64,000 nucleotides of DNA from contig NZ_WOWS01000005.1 of NCBI RefSeq assembly GCF_009741275.1, positions 1 through 64,000 on the forward strand, in the 5' to 3' direction. The notes under the pieces are model-generated. The model was not told where the DNA came from and ran no database searches. It was given only the letters and a program-made list of their open reading frames with translations. This DNA is from Winogradskyella endarachnes. GTDB taxonomy: Bacteria; Bacteroidota; Bacteroidia; Flavobacteriales; Flavobacteriaceae. The position numbers and the translations under genes are program-made. Of the stretch, positions 54,201-62,710 are shown piece by piece (the stretch's first letter is position 1; each line of letters starts with the position of its first letter).

Positions 54201-54559
54201 TTAATAGGCCTACCTTCTCTTGTCTTTACTAAAACACTTGCAAAATCAAAACCGTTAGCAATTGTTGTTGCATAATAATTAGCAACACCTGGAATAATTT
54301 CGGTTGGCTGAACAACATAAGGTATAGACTTAATCACGGGTCCTTCACAAGCCGCTAATGAAGCTGCTGCTGTACTAAAACCAACGTATTTTAAGAAATC
54401 ACGACGCGAAGTAGATGAGGATTCTAAAGATTCCTTATCACCCAAAAACTCATCTGTTGGAATTTCTTCCACAAACTCATTTTGTTGTAGCGCCTCAACA
54501 ATAGAACTATTTTCGTTTAGCTCTTCAACACTTTTCCAGTATTTCTTGTTTGATGACAT
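51269..54559 (-). CDS. actB: Alternative complex III subunit ActB (molybdopterin-oxidoreductase-like plus Fe-S domain)
   Basis: The 1096-residue protein has a Tat signal near residue 53 (SRRDFLKYVGFSTAAASLAAC), with a lipobox Cys. The first 800 residues are a molybdopterin-oxidoreductase-like fold that in ActB binds no cofactor. The C-terminal part carries four Fe-S Cys clusters: CTGCGACVIACHAENNVP (about 836), CQHCNHAPCETVCPV (about 921), CVGTRYCANNCPYK (about 956) and CSMC plus CSAACGNG (about 1010-1045). These wire electrons from quinol to the haem subunits. A low-complexity Ser/Thr/Lys stretch near 540-600 is an insertion. Confidence 0.95.
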   Translation of the reverse strand: MSSNKKYWKSVEELNENSSIVEALQQNEFVEEIPTDEFLGDKESLESSSTSRRDFLKYVGFSTAAASLAACEGPVIKSIPYVVQPTEIIPGVANYYATTIANGFDFASVLVKTREGRPIKIENNTDAATNGMANARVNASVLGLYDSLRIKAPMKGDSKISWKAFMSETTSALKGLNGKSIVLLTQSMPSPSTNKLISEFKAKYGNVTHISYDAVSESATLDAYQAKYGKRGMANYDFSKAKTIVSIGADFLGDWQGGGFESGYATKRIPDHGKMSRHIQFESNMSLTGANADKRIPLTPSEQKLVLAKLYSEITGNSAGGVKLSERLNVAVKSAAKEISLAGRNAVVVTGVQDVNAQTVVLDINSYLKSSAFDPSTTINTRQGNDKAVSKLVADMKAGKVGAIIMNGVNPVYTLPNASDFKEGLAKTELSIAFSMKQDETSTDCQYIAAAPHYLESWGDFELKTGHYSMMQPTIRPLFDTKQFQEVLMTWAGISGSYRDYLKTVWNNDILNGASFNKAVQDGVFVTPSVSSRNGSSHSTSTVVTTETKLKDKKDRTFLGGVIHDVAVGVGIKDEDKDEYVTTSTSTTLNNTSANSTIGSVLSGGAAARALAKTKPSQGMELSLYTKTGMGDGQQANNPWLQEFPDPITRTTWDNYLTISQADADKLELKNWNVANGGLNGSYAKVSVNGAEAITVPVIIQPGQAKGSVGMSFGYGRTSKALKDEMKTGVNAYPLYQNFNAVQSVSIEKATGEHEFACVQLHNTLMGRGDIIKETTLEIFNTYDREDKRHGWNKVPVVSLNHIETKVTDPDVDLWDEFDRSVGHHFNLSIDLNACTGCGACVIACHAENNVPVVGKSEMRRSRDMHWLRIDRYYSHQDTFEADDAKKDGLNGLFGENGSLGGFGEMESPADNPQVAFQPVMCQHCNHAPCETVCPVAATAHGRQGQNHMAYNRCVGTRYCANNCPYKVRRFNWFLYNKNDEFDYYMNDDLGRMVLNPDVTVRSRGVMEKCSMCIQKTQKTILDAKREGRPVKDGEFQTACSAACGNGAMIFGDVNDKNSKITALKEDDRMYHLLEHIGTKPNVIYQTKVRNTTSKA

Positions 54560-54662
54560 AGTGTTTATTTATGATTTTTACGACTAACGATAACGTTCTT
54601 AAATCTAGTTAAAAACTCAAATTATTTGACTTATCGCAATTCTTTAAATTTACTCTAATTTA

Positions 54663-55949
54663 TTAATAATGACACTTTCCACATTCTAAACCACCCATCT
54701 GCGCAGCTGTTAACTGCTCAACACCATATTTTTTAGATAGTTCTTCATGAATTTTAGTGTAATACTCGTTATCCTTAACCTTAACATTAGTTTCTCTGTG
54801 ACAGTTAATACACCATCCCATTGTTAAAGGCGCATGTTGGTACATAATTTCCATTTCTTCAACTGGACCATGACATGTCTGACACTCTATACCTCCAACA
54901 GTAACGTGTTGTGAGTGGTTAAAATAAGCAAAGTCTGGCAAGTTGTGAATACGAATCCATTTTACAGGCTGAGAATCTCCAGTATATGCCGTACCATCCC
55001 AACCAACAGCATCGTATAATTTCTGAATTTCATTGTTATAATTAACTCCAAACTCTTCACCTTCAGCTAAAGTTTCTGGTGCCACTTCTGAAATTGATTT
55101 ATGACAATTCATACACACATTTAAAGAAGGAATACCTGAAGTTTTACTAACTCTTGCAGAAGAGTGACAATATTTACAATCTATTCCGTTGTCACCTGCA
55201 TGAATTCTGTGTGAATAATGTATAGGCTGCACTGGCTCGTAACCTTGATCTACACCTACTTGCATTAAATATCCATAAACAAAATAACCACTAGATAGTA
55301 AAAATAAGATTGCAGTAACCAATACCAAAAATTGGTTTTGAACGAAAGCTTTCCATAATGGTGTTCTTTTGTTTTCCGAAACAACCTCTATCCCTTTAGC
55401 TTCCGCAAAACGATTTAATGTACGATTCACTAAGACTAATGCCATAGCTAACAAAGCAAACAATAATGCTAAAGCCCCAAGAATTAAGTTGTTCGAGATA
55501 CCACTTTGCTCGCCAGCAACTTCACCTCCAGTTTTTTCAACCACAACTGGAGCTGGTGCAGGAGCAGCAGTATATGCTAAAATATCTGAAATATCAGTAT
55601 CACTTAACTGCGGAAAAGCCGTCATAGCAACTCCGTTATATTCGTTATATACTTTATTTGCATACGCATCACCAGATTTAATAAGCGCAGAACTATTTCT
55701 AATCCAAGCCGCCAACCACTCTCTATCTAAGCCTTGTTCATCTGCCAATCTTGACTCTACATTTCGTAGAGCAGGACCTGTCATTGGCTTATCTAACTTG
55801 TGACATGCAGCACAATTAGAATTAAAAAGAGATTTCCCATTAACTGGATCACCTTCTTGAGCTATAAGAGAAGTTGAAAACGTAAGTAAAAGCACAATGC
55901 AAAGACTATATATCTTTGAGGTTAAACCACAGTAAATCACCTGTTTCAT
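54663..55949 (-). CDS. actA: Alternative complex III subunit ActA, pentahaem c-type cytochrome with extra N-terminal cytochrome c
   Basis: The start at 55949 gives a signal peptide (MKQVIYCGLTSKIYSLCIVL onward to SLIAQ); upstream ATGs at 55994 and 56042 lie near or before the promoter -7 element, so they are unlikely. The 428-residue product has six CxxCH motifs: CAACH near 45 in a class I cytochrome c domain, then a membrane helix (about 150-170) and another (about 200-222), then CKYCH, CMNCH, CQTCH, CINCH and CGKCH (about 257-426). The last five are the pentahaem ActA core that takes electrons from ActB. It is the first gene of the act-cox operon. Confidence 0.93.
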   Translation of the reverse strand: MKQVIYCGLTSKIYSLCIVLLLTFSTSLIAQEGDPVNGKSLFNSNCAACHKLDKPMTGPALRNVESRLADEQGLDREWLAAWIRNSSALIKSGDAYANKVYNEYNGVAMTAFPQLSDTDISDILAYTAAPAPAPVVVEKTGGEVAGEQSGISNNLILGALALLFALLAMALVLVNRTLNRFAEAKGIEVVSENKRTPLWKAFVQNQFLVLVTAILFLLSSGYFVYGYLMQVGVDQGYEPVQPIHYSHRIHAGDNGIDCKYCHSSARVSKTSGIPSLNVCMNCHKSISEVAPETLAEGEEFGVNYNNEIQKLYDAVGWDGTAYTGDSQPVKWIRIHNLPDFAYFNHSQHVTVGGIECQTCHGPVEEMEIMYQHAPLTMGWCINCHRETNVKVKDNEYYTKIHEELSKKYGVEQLTAAQMGGLECGKCHY

Positions 55950-56030
55950 ATTATAAGTTGGATTATCTTCTAAACTTTGGTACGATTTTTTCATTAAAAA
56001 TGTAAAAAAAGATCTTTGTAAAAACTCAGG

Positions 56031-56038
56031 CAAAAGTA
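56031..56038 (-). promoter_or_regulatory. -7 element of the act-cox operon
   Basis: On the minus strand TACTTTTG matches TAnnTTTG, about 80 bases before the actA start at 55949; the -33 equivalent reads TTCG at 19 bases, a weak match. It lies downstream of the ATG at 56042, which argues against that start. Confidence 0.5.
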
Positions 56039-56220
56039 ACATTTAAAGTGGATTTTCGAAATCTTAGAGAACTGTTAATATATAATTTATACCAATTCTA
56101 AATAAAGAATATTTAAAATTTTAAGCATGCAATATCGTTAAAAAACCACCGACATATTGAAGGGCAATAGATTACTTTAATATTTTACTTAAATTTTTAT
56201 ACTCTTTTAAATGAATACCA

Positions 56221-56228
56221 TAAATTTG
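56221..56228 (+). promoter_or_regulatory. -7 element of the SPOR-domain gene
   Basis: TAAATTTG fits TAnnTTTG 17 bases before the ATG at 56246. A clear -33 TTG is not present. Together with the element at 56031-56038 on the opposite strand it makes the 200-base gap a divergent promoter region. Confidence 0.5.
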
Positions 56229-56245
56229 TAACTAAATAATATCAT

Positions 56246-56626
56246 ATGAATATTAAGAAAAAAATTGTATGGAGTGCTTTATTAAGCTTCACTTTAACAC
56301 TAGTTTTAAACGCTCAACAAGGCAAAGTTGTTGTAACACAAAATAGTGATATAGATACGTTATTAAAATATAAAAAGGACTTAAAAACGTCTAAAACTTA
56401 CACTATACAAGTTTACAATAGTACCGATCCTGATAAAGCTAAACGTGAAAAGGAAAACTTTCTCAATATTTATAATGATTGGGACGTTGAAATCGTATGG
56501 AACACCCCAAATTACAAAGTATGGGTTGGCAACTTTGCAACGAGATTAGAAGCTGATCGCGCTTGGGCTAAAATCAGAAAAAAATATATGAATGCCAATG
56601 TTATACAGCCAAGATTGGACGATTAA
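56246..56626 (+). CDS. SPOR-domain periplasmic protein
   Basis: The 126-residue product has a signal peptide (MNIKKKIVWSALLSFTLTLVLNA) and one SPOR domain (about 50-123), with TYTIQVYNSTDPDKAKREKE and YKVWVGNFATRLEADRAWAK, ending with strand NVIQPRL. SPOR domains bind denuded septal peptidoglycan, so a role in cell division or wall processing in the periplasm is likely. No other domain fits in its short length. It is a single-gene unit between two opposite-strand operons with its own -7 element and a terminator. Confidence 0.92.
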   Translation: MNIKKKIVWSALLSFTLTLVLNAQQGKVVVTQNSDIDTLLKYKKDLKTSKTYTIQVYNSTDPDKAKREKENFLNIYNDWDVEIVWNTPNYKVWVGNFATRLEADRAWAKIRKKYMNANVIQPRLDD

Positions 56627-56668
56627 TACAGCATACATCTAACCCCATTAGATTAGATTCTAAAGATA

Positions 56669-56702
56669 AAAAACCGACAATTAATAATTGTCGGTTTTTT
56701 TA
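56669..56702. terminator. Bidirectional intrinsic terminator between SPOR gene and infB
   Basis: CCGACAATT (56674-56682) pairs perfectly with AATTGTCGG (56686-56694) around a three-base loop, with A-run before and T-run after, so it can end transcripts from both convergent genes. Confidence 0.93.
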
Positions 56703-56728
56703 TTGCTAATTGAAATAATTACTATTTA

Positions 56729-59494
56729 TTACTTCAACTTTTTCTTCACTTCTACTTCTTGGAATGCTTCAATTACATCACCAATTGCAATATCATTGTA
56801 ACCTTTAATTTTCATACCACAATCGTATCCTTTAGCTACTTCTTTTACATCATCCTTAAATCGTTTTAACGCTTCAAGTGAACCTGTATGAATAACTACA
56901 CCATCTCTAATAATGCGAATTCCTGAACTTCTAAAGATTTTTCCATTAGTAACCATACAACCTGCAATATTACCTATTTTAGAAACTTTAAAAATTTCTC
57001 TAATTTCAGCAGTACCAGTAACCTCTTCTTTAACCTCTGGAGATAACATACCTTCCATAGCATCCTTAAGATCATTAATTGCTGCATAGATAATTGAATA
57101 TGTTCTAATATCAATTTCTTCCTTGTCTGCAATCATTCTTGCATTTCCTACAGGGCGAACATTAAATCCAACTATAATAGCATCAGATGCACTTGCTAGC
57201 AACACATCACTTTCGGTAATTGCTCCTACACCTTTGTGTATAATGTTAACTTGAATTTCTTCTGTAGATAATTTTTGGAATGAATCTGTTAATGCTTCTA
57301 CAGAACCATCTACGTCACCTTTAAGGATTATATTCAACTCTTGGAAGTCTCCAAGTGCTATACGTCGTCCTATTTCATCTAAAGTAATATGACGTTGTGT
57401 TCTTACAGACTGCTCACGTTGTAACTGTGTACGTTTTGTTGCAATTTGTTTAGCTTCACGTTCATCTTCAAATACATTAAACTTATCTCCTGCTTGAGGC
57501 GCACCATCTAAACCTAGAATAGACACTGGTGTTGCAGGACCTGCTTCAGCGACATCATGTCCACGCTCATCTTGCATAGCTTTGACTTTACCGCTATTTT
57601 TTCCTGCTAAGACATAATCACCAACTCTTAAAGTACCTGCTTGTACTAAAATAGTTGAGACATAACCTCTTCCTTTATCTAAATACGCTTCTACAACAGT
57701 ACCGTTTGCCGCTTTATTAGGATTAGCCTGTAACTCTAATAACTCTGCTTCAAGTAATACTTTTTCGAGTAATTCTTTGACACCTGTACCCATTTTAGCC
57801 GAAATATCATGAGATTGAATTTTTCCACCCCAATCTTCTACTAAAAGGTTCATTTGTGCCAATTGCTCTTTTACTTTTTCAGGATTAGCATCTGGTTTAT
57901 CAATTTTATTTATAGCAAAAACGATAGGAACACCTGCCGCTTGTGCATGAGAAATTGCTTCTTTTGTTTGCGGCATTATAGCATCATCTGCTGCCACAAC
58001 TATAATTGCTATATCTGTTACCTGAGCACCACGAGCACGCATAGCTGTAAAGGCTTCGTGACCAGGTGTATCTAGAAATGCTATTTTTTGTCCATTCTCT
58101 AATTCTACACCATAAGCTCCAATGTGCTGTGTAATTCCACCTGACTCACCTGCAATTACATTTTCTTTACGAATATAATCTAATAATGAAGTTTTACCGT
58201 GATCAACATGTCCCATTACAGTTACAATAGGTGCTCTTGGTTTTAAATCTTCTGGATTATCCTCTATTTCTTCTATTGATTCTTCAATACCAGCTGTAAC
58301 AAACTCAACATCATACCCAAATTCTTCTGCTACGATTGATAGTGTCTCGGCATCTAATCGTTGGTTCATGGTTACCATCATACCAAGTGACATACAAGCA
58401 GAAATAACCTGTGTTACTCCAACTTCCATCATAGTAGCAATTTCACTTACTGTTACAAACTCTGTAACTTTTATGATTTTACTTTCTGCAGCAGCGATTT
58501 CTTGATTAATCTCAGTTTGTTCTCTATGCTGATCTCTTTTATCTCTTCTATATTTGGCGCCTTTACCTTTATTAGATTTACCCTGCAATTTTTCGAGAGT
58601 TTCTCTAATTTGTTTTTTTACATCTTCTTCTGTTGGCTCTTCCTTTACAACTTTTGGTTTGGTATTGCCACCTCTTCCTTTTCCACCTCTTCTATTGTCA
58701 AAATTAGGTTTTCCGCCAGAATCGTTTCCTCCTTTACTAATTCTGCGTCTCTTACGTTTATTAGCATCACCAGAACCTGATGGTTTTACCTCTTTCTTCT
58801 TTTTTGGTTTATTAAATTGAGATAAATCAATTTTCTTACCTGTAATGTTAGGTCCAGAAAGTTTTTTGTATTGTGTTTTTAAAGTTTCCTCTACAGGCTC
58901 TGCAGGTTTAGCTGGCTCTTCCTGCTTTTTAGATGTTAATTTAGCTTTTGACTTTTCTCCTTTTTCATTTTTATCAAAGTTACCAACTTGAGCAGCTTTT
59001 GCAGCTTTTTCTATTGGCTTAACTTCCTCTACCTTTTTAGGCTCTTCCTTAGGTTTTGCAACCTCTTTTACGGGCTTTTCTACTTTAGGCTCTTCCTTTA
59101 CCTCTGGTTCTTTTGGAGTTTCCTGTTTTTCTACTGTAGGCTTTTTATCTAAATCTATTTTACCAACTTGTTTTGGTCCACTTAATTCAGCTTTAGCCTT
59201 AACAATAGCTTCTCTTTCGGCTTTTAGTTTTTGCTTTTCCTCAATTTCGCGCTCTCTTCGTTCACGAAGCTCTTCCTTTTCCTTAAGTTTTGCTTCACTT
59301 ACCTCCTGAGCTTTTTCACGTTTAGATGCATCCGTCTGAAATTCATCAGAAAGTGTATTATAAACCTCTTGCGAAATTTTTGTATTAGGGCTCTTCTCTA
59401 TCTCAATGCCTTTGGATTCTAAAAAATCCACAGCACGATCTATAGAGATATTTAATTCCCTTAATACTTTATTTAATCTTGTCATTTGAGCCAT
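56729..59494 (-). CDS. infB: Translation initiation factor IF-2
   Basis: The 921-residue protein has an N-terminal IF2_N domain ([20 protein letters not shown]), a long Lys/Glu/Pro-rich disordered region (about 75-330), a second IF2_N-like part (about 340-410) and the G domain with G1 [12 protein letters not shown] (about 425), G3 [11 protein letters not shown] and G4 NKID. Domains II-IV follow, ending [17 protein letters not shown]-2 positions initiator tRNA on the 30S subunit and promotes subunit joining. It is the last gene of rimP-nusA-infB, 86 bases after nusA. Confidence 0.98.
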   Translation of the reverse strand: MAQMTRLNKVLRELNISIDRAVDFLESKGIEIEKSPNTKISQEVYNTLSDEFQTDASKREKAQEVSEAKLKEKEELRERREREIEEKQKLKAEREAIVKAKAELSGPKQVGKIDLDKKPTVEKQETPKEPEVKEEPKVEKPVKEVAKPKEEPKKVEEVKPIEKAAKAAQVGNFDKNEKGEKSKAKLTSKKQEEPAKPAEPVEETLKTQYKKLSGPNITGKKIDLSQFNKPKKKKEVKPSGSGDANKRKRRRISKGGNDSGGKPNFDNRRGGKGRGGNTKPKVVKEEPTEEDVKKQIRETLEKLQGKSNKGKGAKYRRDKRDQHREQTEINQEIAAAESKIIKVTEFVTVSEIATMMEVGVTQVISACMSLGMMVTMNQRLDAETLSIVAEEFGYDVEFVTAGIEESIEEIEDNPEDLKPRAPIVTVMGHVDHGKTSLLDYIRKENVIAGESGGITQHIGAYGVELENGQKIAFLDTPGHEAFTAMRARGAQVTDIAIIVVAADDAIMPQTKEAISHAQAAGVPIVFAINKIDKPDANPEKVKEQLAQMNLLVEDWGGKIQSHDISAKMGTGVKELLEKVLLEAELLELQANPNKAANGTVVEAYLDKGRGYVSTILVQAGTLRVGDYVLAGKNSGKVKAMQDERGHDVAEAGPATPVSILGLDGAPQAGDKFNVFEDEREAKQIATKRTQLQREQSVRTQRHITLDEIGRRIALGDFQELNIILKGDVDGSVEALTDSFQKLSTEEIQVNIIHKGVGAITESDVLLASASDAIIVGFNVRPVGNARMIADKEEIDIRTYSIIYAAINDLKDAMEGMLSPEVKEEVTGTAEIREIFKVSKIGNIAGCMVTNGKIFRSSGIRIIRDGVVIHTGSLEALKRFKDDVKEVAKGYDCGMKIKGYNDIAIGDVIEAFQEVEVKKKLK

Positions 59495-59580
59495 AAACTG
59501 CCTGTAAAATACTTAAATATATGTTATACCAATTCAACTTCAAAATGAATTATAAAATTCATTTAAAACTTAACTGATAT

Positions 59581-60813
59581 TTAATCTTCAAATTCTTCTT
59601 TTAGAATTCTGATAACGTCTAATATCGTCTCTTCTTCTAAATCTGTACGCTTAACTAAATCGTTAACGTCTTGTTCTAAAATACTCTTAGCTGTATCTAA
59701 ACCTGCTTTACTAAATTCTGAAATCACCCAGTCTTCTATTTCGTCTGAGAATTCCTTTAATTCTACATCTTCTTCTGCACCTTCTCTAAATACATCAATT
59801 TCGTATCCTGTTAATTGCCCTGCTAAACGGATATTGTGACCTCCTCTACCAATAGCTTTAGAAACTTCTTCTGGTTTTAATAATACCTCCGCACGCATAT
59901 TTTCTTCATCTAGTTTCAACGAAGTTACTCTTGCTGGACTTAATGCTCTTGTTACAAAAAGTTGAACATTGTTAGTGTAGTTAATTACATCAATATTTTC
60001 ATTTCCTAACTCACGCACAATACCGTGAATTCTAGAACCTTTCATACCAACACAGGCTCCTACTGGATCAATTCTATCATCATAAGAATCTACCGCAACT
60101 TTTGCTTTTTCACCAGGAATTCGCACTACTTTTTTAACGGTAATTAAACCATCGAAAACTTCTGGTATCTCTTGTTCAAATAATTTCTCAAGAAATATAG
60201 GTGAAGTTCTAGACATAATAATTGCGGGCTTACTTCCTTTTAACTCAACACTTTCAATAATTCCTCTTACGTTTTCTCCTTTTCTAAAGAAATCTGAAGG
60301 GATTTGTTTGTCCTTTGGCAATATAATTTCGTTACCATCATCATCTAACAAAATAATTGCTCGGTGACGAATATGGTGTACTTCTGCGGTATAAATTTCA
60401 CCTTCAAGATCTTTAAAATGCTTGTAGATATTTGTGTTATCATGCTCATGAATCTTAGAGATTAAGTTTTGTCTTAGTGCTAAGATAGAACGTCTTCCTA
60501 AGTCTATTAATTTCACCTCTTCTGCAACATCCTCTCCAACTTCAAAATCTGGTTCAATTTTCTGAGCTTCAGATAATGCTATTTCTTGGTTCGGTTCTTC
60601 AACTTCTCCATCAGCCACAACAATACGGTTTCTCCATATTTCTAAATCTCCTTTATCTGGATTTATAATAATATCAAAATTATCGTCATCACCATACTTC
60701 TTCTTTAACGCATTACGTAATACGTCTTCAAGAATTGCCATTAGCGTAACTCTATCTATTGATTTGTCGTCTTTAAATTCTGAAAATGAATCAATTAACG
60801 CTATATTCTCCAT
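59581..60813 (-). CDS. nusA: Transcription termination/antitermination factor NusA
   Basis: The 410-residue protein contains the N-terminal RNA-polymerase-binding domain (about 1-130), an S1 domain (about 135-200, GEIYTAEVHHIRHRAIILLD), and KH domains (about 230-370) with DPVGACVGMKGSRIHGIVRE and ARVTSLKLDEENMRAEVLL, then an acidic C-terminal end. The E. coli-type AR repeats are absent, as in most non-proteobacteria. NusA modulates pausing and intrinsic termination. It starts 12 bases after rimP and shares the rimP promoter; its activity at hairpins makes the leader terminator of this operon notable. Confidence 0.97.
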   Translation of the reverse strand: MENIALIDSFSEFKDDKSIDRVTLMAILEDVLRNALKKKYGDDDNFDIIINPDKGDLEIWRNRIVVADGEVEEPNQEIALSEAQKIEPDFEVGEDVAEEVKLIDLGRRSILALRQNLISKIHEHDNTNIYKHFKDLEGEIYTAEVHHIRHRAIILLDDDGNEIILPKDKQIPSDFFRKGENVRGIIESVELKGSKPAIIMSRTSPIFLEKLFEQEIPEVFDGLITVKKVVRIPGEKAKVAVDSYDDRIDPVGACVGMKGSRIHGIVRELGNENIDVINYTNNVQLFVTRALSPARVTSLKLDEENMRAEVLLKPEEVSKAIGRGGHNIRLAGQLTGYEIDVFREGAEEDVELKEFSDEIEDWVISEFSKAGLDTAKSILEQDVNDLVKRTDLEEETILDVIRILKEEFED

Positions 60814-60825
60814 GATTGATATGAA

Positions 60826-61290
60826 TTAAAATTTTATTTTAACTTTTGCTTCCTTAATATTTTCAAATGCAACAGTTACTGTTTTAGTGACTGTTATCTT
60901 TCCTTTACCTATAGGTTTTGGTTCTCTCGCTTTCCAGCTTAAAACAACATCGGCTTCATTTACCTCTTTAAGCTCGCCTTCTAAATTTTGACTATCTAAA
61001 GTCTTTATTTCTAAATTTCTACCTATATGCTTAGCATACTGTCTTGGCAAAACTAAGGGTGATCCTGCACCAGATGACAAAACCTCTAAAGAAAAATCGT
61101 GCTCTTCTCTATCAATATTATTTTCAATAGCTCTACTTATAAAGATACAATCCTCTACCAAAACGCCATTATCTCCATCAATAACCACCTTAACAGCATT
61201 GTCTGCAGAAACACTAAAGTCTATTAGAAATAAATCTTGACGCTCCTCTAAGGCTACTTGTAATAAGTCTTCTACTATTTTCTTAAACAT
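60826..61290 (-). CDS. rimP: Ribosome maturation factor RimP
   Basis: The 154-residue protein has the RimP N-terminal alpha/beta domain (DNAVKVVIDGDNGVLVEDCI, REEHDFSLEVLSSGAGSPLV) and the SH3-like C-terminal domain (about 85-154). It binds 30S precursors and helps S12 and neighbours assemble. First gene of rimP-nusA-infB, the order found in most bacteria. A promoter and a hairpin followed by a T-run lie in its leader. Confidence 0.95.
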   Translation of the reverse strand: MFKKIVEDLLQVALEERQDLFLIDFSVSADNAVKVVIDGDNGVLVEDCIFISRAIENNIDREEHDFSLEVLSSGAGSPLVLPRQYAKHIGRNLEIKTLDSQNLEGELKEVNEADVVLSWKAREPKPIGKGKITVTKTVTVAFENIKEAKVKIKF

Positions 61291-61300
61291 TTCTTGATAT

Positions 61301-61326
61301 AAAAAGAGAGGACTTTTCGTCCTCTC
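61301..61326 (-). terminator. Intrinsic terminator within the rimP-nusA-infB leader (candidate attenuator)
   Basis: On the minus strand GAGAGGAC pairs perfectly with GTCCTCTC (together 61306-61326) around the loop GAAAA and is followed immediately by TTTTT. It lies 11 bases before the rimP ATG and downstream of the operon promoter, so it sits in the 5' leader and not behind any gene. Confidence 0.8.
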
Positions 61327-61354
61327 GCTTATTTATTTTTAGTAAATAACGCTG

Positions 61355-61386
61355 CAAATATACGATATTTATATTAAAAAACCCAA
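61355..61386 (-). promoter_or_regulatory. Promoter of rimP-nusA-infB
   Basis: On the minus strand TTGG (61383-61386) lies 20 bases before TATATTTG (61355-61362, TAnnTTTG). Transcription would begin near 61349, leaving a leader of about 58 bases that contains the hairpin. Confidence 0.7.
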
Positions 61387-61445
61387 GTTTCATGATATGG
61401 AATTATTTTCTTAAATTTAAAGAGACTAATGTAAATATTTAATAT

Positions 61446-62270
61446 ATGAACAAAATTCTAGTTCCAACAGATTTTTCTGAACAAGCAGGCAATGCTCTTA
61501 AGGTAGCTGCAATGCTAGCTAAAACTTATAATGCCGAAATCTATTTATTACATATGATGGAAATACCCTTGCAACAAATGGATCAAGGAAGTACAGAAAG
61601 CGACATACCTGAAACCTTATTTTTTATGAAATTGGCCAAAAAAAGATTTCAAAATCTATTAGCTGAAGATTATTTAGAGGGTATTACGGTTCATGAAACA
61701 TTAAAAGCCGATATTACATTTAATGAAATTAAAGATGCTTGTAAAGAATTTGATATTGATTTAATTGTAATGGGTTCTCACGGTTCTTCTGGACTTATGG
61801 AAATGTTTGTAGGGTCTAATGCAGAAAAAGTAGTTAGAACTTCTGATGTCCCAGTTTTAGTAATTAAAAACGAACACACTAGTTTTAACGTTTCTAATTT
61901 TGTGTTTGCTTCGGATTTTAAAAATGACAATAAAGAAACTTATAAACAAGCGGTAAATTTCGCAAAAGCTTTTAATGCTAAAATTCACCTACTTTTAGTA
62001 ATTACATCTAGTAATTTTATGTCTACATATGAAGCTAATAATAGAGTTAAAGATTTCATCTCTGGTGAAGATTTTAACAACTACACCATTACTATTCACA
62101 ATGATTACTCTGTAGAACTTGGCATTTTAAACTTTTCTAAAGATATAAATGCCGATTTAATAGGCATAAGTACACATGGCAGACAAGGTATTGCTCATTT
62201 TTTTAATGGCAGTATTAGTGAAGACCTAGTAAACCATGCTAAACGACCAGTAATTACATTTAAAATTTAA
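61446..62270 (+). CDS. Universal stress protein with two Usp domains
   Basis: The 274-residue protein consists of two UspA folds (about 1-140 and 148-274). The first has the start KILVPTDFSEQAGNALKVAA and the ATP-type motif GSHGSSGLMEMFVGSNAEKV with PVLVIK; the second has GISTHGRQGIAHFFNGSISE and a final PVITFK. Tandem Usp proteins bind ATP and act in stress survival in the cytoplasm; the exact role is unknown. The gene stands alone, divergent from rimP and followed by a terminator. Confidence 0.93.
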   Translation: MNKILVPTDFSEQAGNALKVAAMLAKTYNAEIYLLHMMEIPLQQMDQGSTESDIPETLFFMKLAKKRFQNLLAEDYLEGITVHETLKADITFNEIKDACKEFDIDLIVMGSHGSSGLMEMFVGSNAEKVVRTSDVPVLVIKNEHTSFNVSNFVFASDFKNDNKETYKQAVNFAKAFNAKIHLLLVITSSNFMSTYEANNRVKDFISGEDFNNYTITIHNDYSVELGILNFSKDINADLIGISTHGRQGIAHFFNGSISEDLVNHAKRPVITFKI

Positions 62271-62337
62271 GTCAACAACTATTAAGCAGCTAAAACAATA
62301 CCGCGTTTTAGAGATCTGTAAAAATCATTTAAATGAT

Positions 62338-62369
62338 AAATCCCAATCCATTTAATTGGGATTTTTATT
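62338..62369 (+). terminator. Intrinsic terminator downstream of the universal stress gene
   Basis: AAATCCCAAT (62338-62347) pairs perfectly with ATTGGGATTT (62355-62364), loop of seven, followed by TTATTT. It lies 68 bases after the stop codon. Confidence 0.85.
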
Positions 62370-62442
62370 TAGTGTTAATGTTAAAAACAGCTTCTAAAGC
62401 AGCATTAACAAAATTAAAATTCAATTCTTATATACACTAAAA

Positions 62443-62477
62443 ATAAAAAATCCTAACCATGTAAATGATTAGGATTT
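62443..62477 (-). terminator. Intrinsic terminator of tRNA-Gln
   Basis: A 13-base stem (62448-62460 with 62465-62477, one G-T pair) with a four-base loop lies ten bases past the tRNA 3' end; on the minus strand it is followed by a T-rich tract. Confidence 0.85.
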
Positions 62478-62486
62478 CAATTTTAG

Positions 62487-62560
62487 TTGGCCCACTAGGT
62501 TTCGAACCTAGACTCTTCGGTACCAAAAACCGATGTGTTAGCCAGTTACACCATAGGCCA
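62487..62560 (-). tRNA. tRNA-Gln (anticodon UUG)
   Basis: On the minus strand a full cloverleaf can be drawn: acceptor TGGCCTA with TGGGCCA (one G-T pair), D stem GTGT/ACAC, anticodon stem TCGGT/ACCGA with loop TTTTGGT (anticodon TTG), five-base variable region and T arm CTAGG-TTCGAAA-CCTAG. The discriminator base is A, unlike the G of E. coli tRNA-Gln. CCA is not encoded. The 74-base gene has its own promoter and terminator, so it is a single-tRNA unit. Confidence 0.96.
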
Positions 62561-62578
62561 ATCTTTCAATTGAGGCTG

Positions 62579-62608
62579 CAAATTTAATACAAAGTTTGAT
62601 TTAGACAA
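62579..62608 (-). promoter_or_regulatory. Promoter of tRNA-Gln
   Basis: On the minus strand TTG (62606-62608) is followed after exactly 19 bases by TAAATTTG (62579-62586). The -7 element ends 18 bases before the mature tRNA 5' end. Confidence 0.8.
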
Positions 62609-62710
62609 AAAAAATCAAAAAAAAAATTTAAAATACTTAACGTTAACTTAAAAACGTAGGCATTTATGTAATAATTAGTAAATTCGCCTGCATTAATAAG
62701 TAAGGTTTTC

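Noticed and set aside
55950..56042. Upstream starts of actA at 56042 and 55994, adding a Lys-rich N-terminus
   Set aside because: The 56042 start lies upstream of the -7 element, and only the start at 55949 gives a proper signal peptide directly before the cytochrome c domain.
62600..62640. A-rich tract next to the tRNA promoter considered as an attachment site or insertion scar
   Set aside because: No second copy of the tRNA end or direct repeat was found, and no integrase or mobile gene is present.
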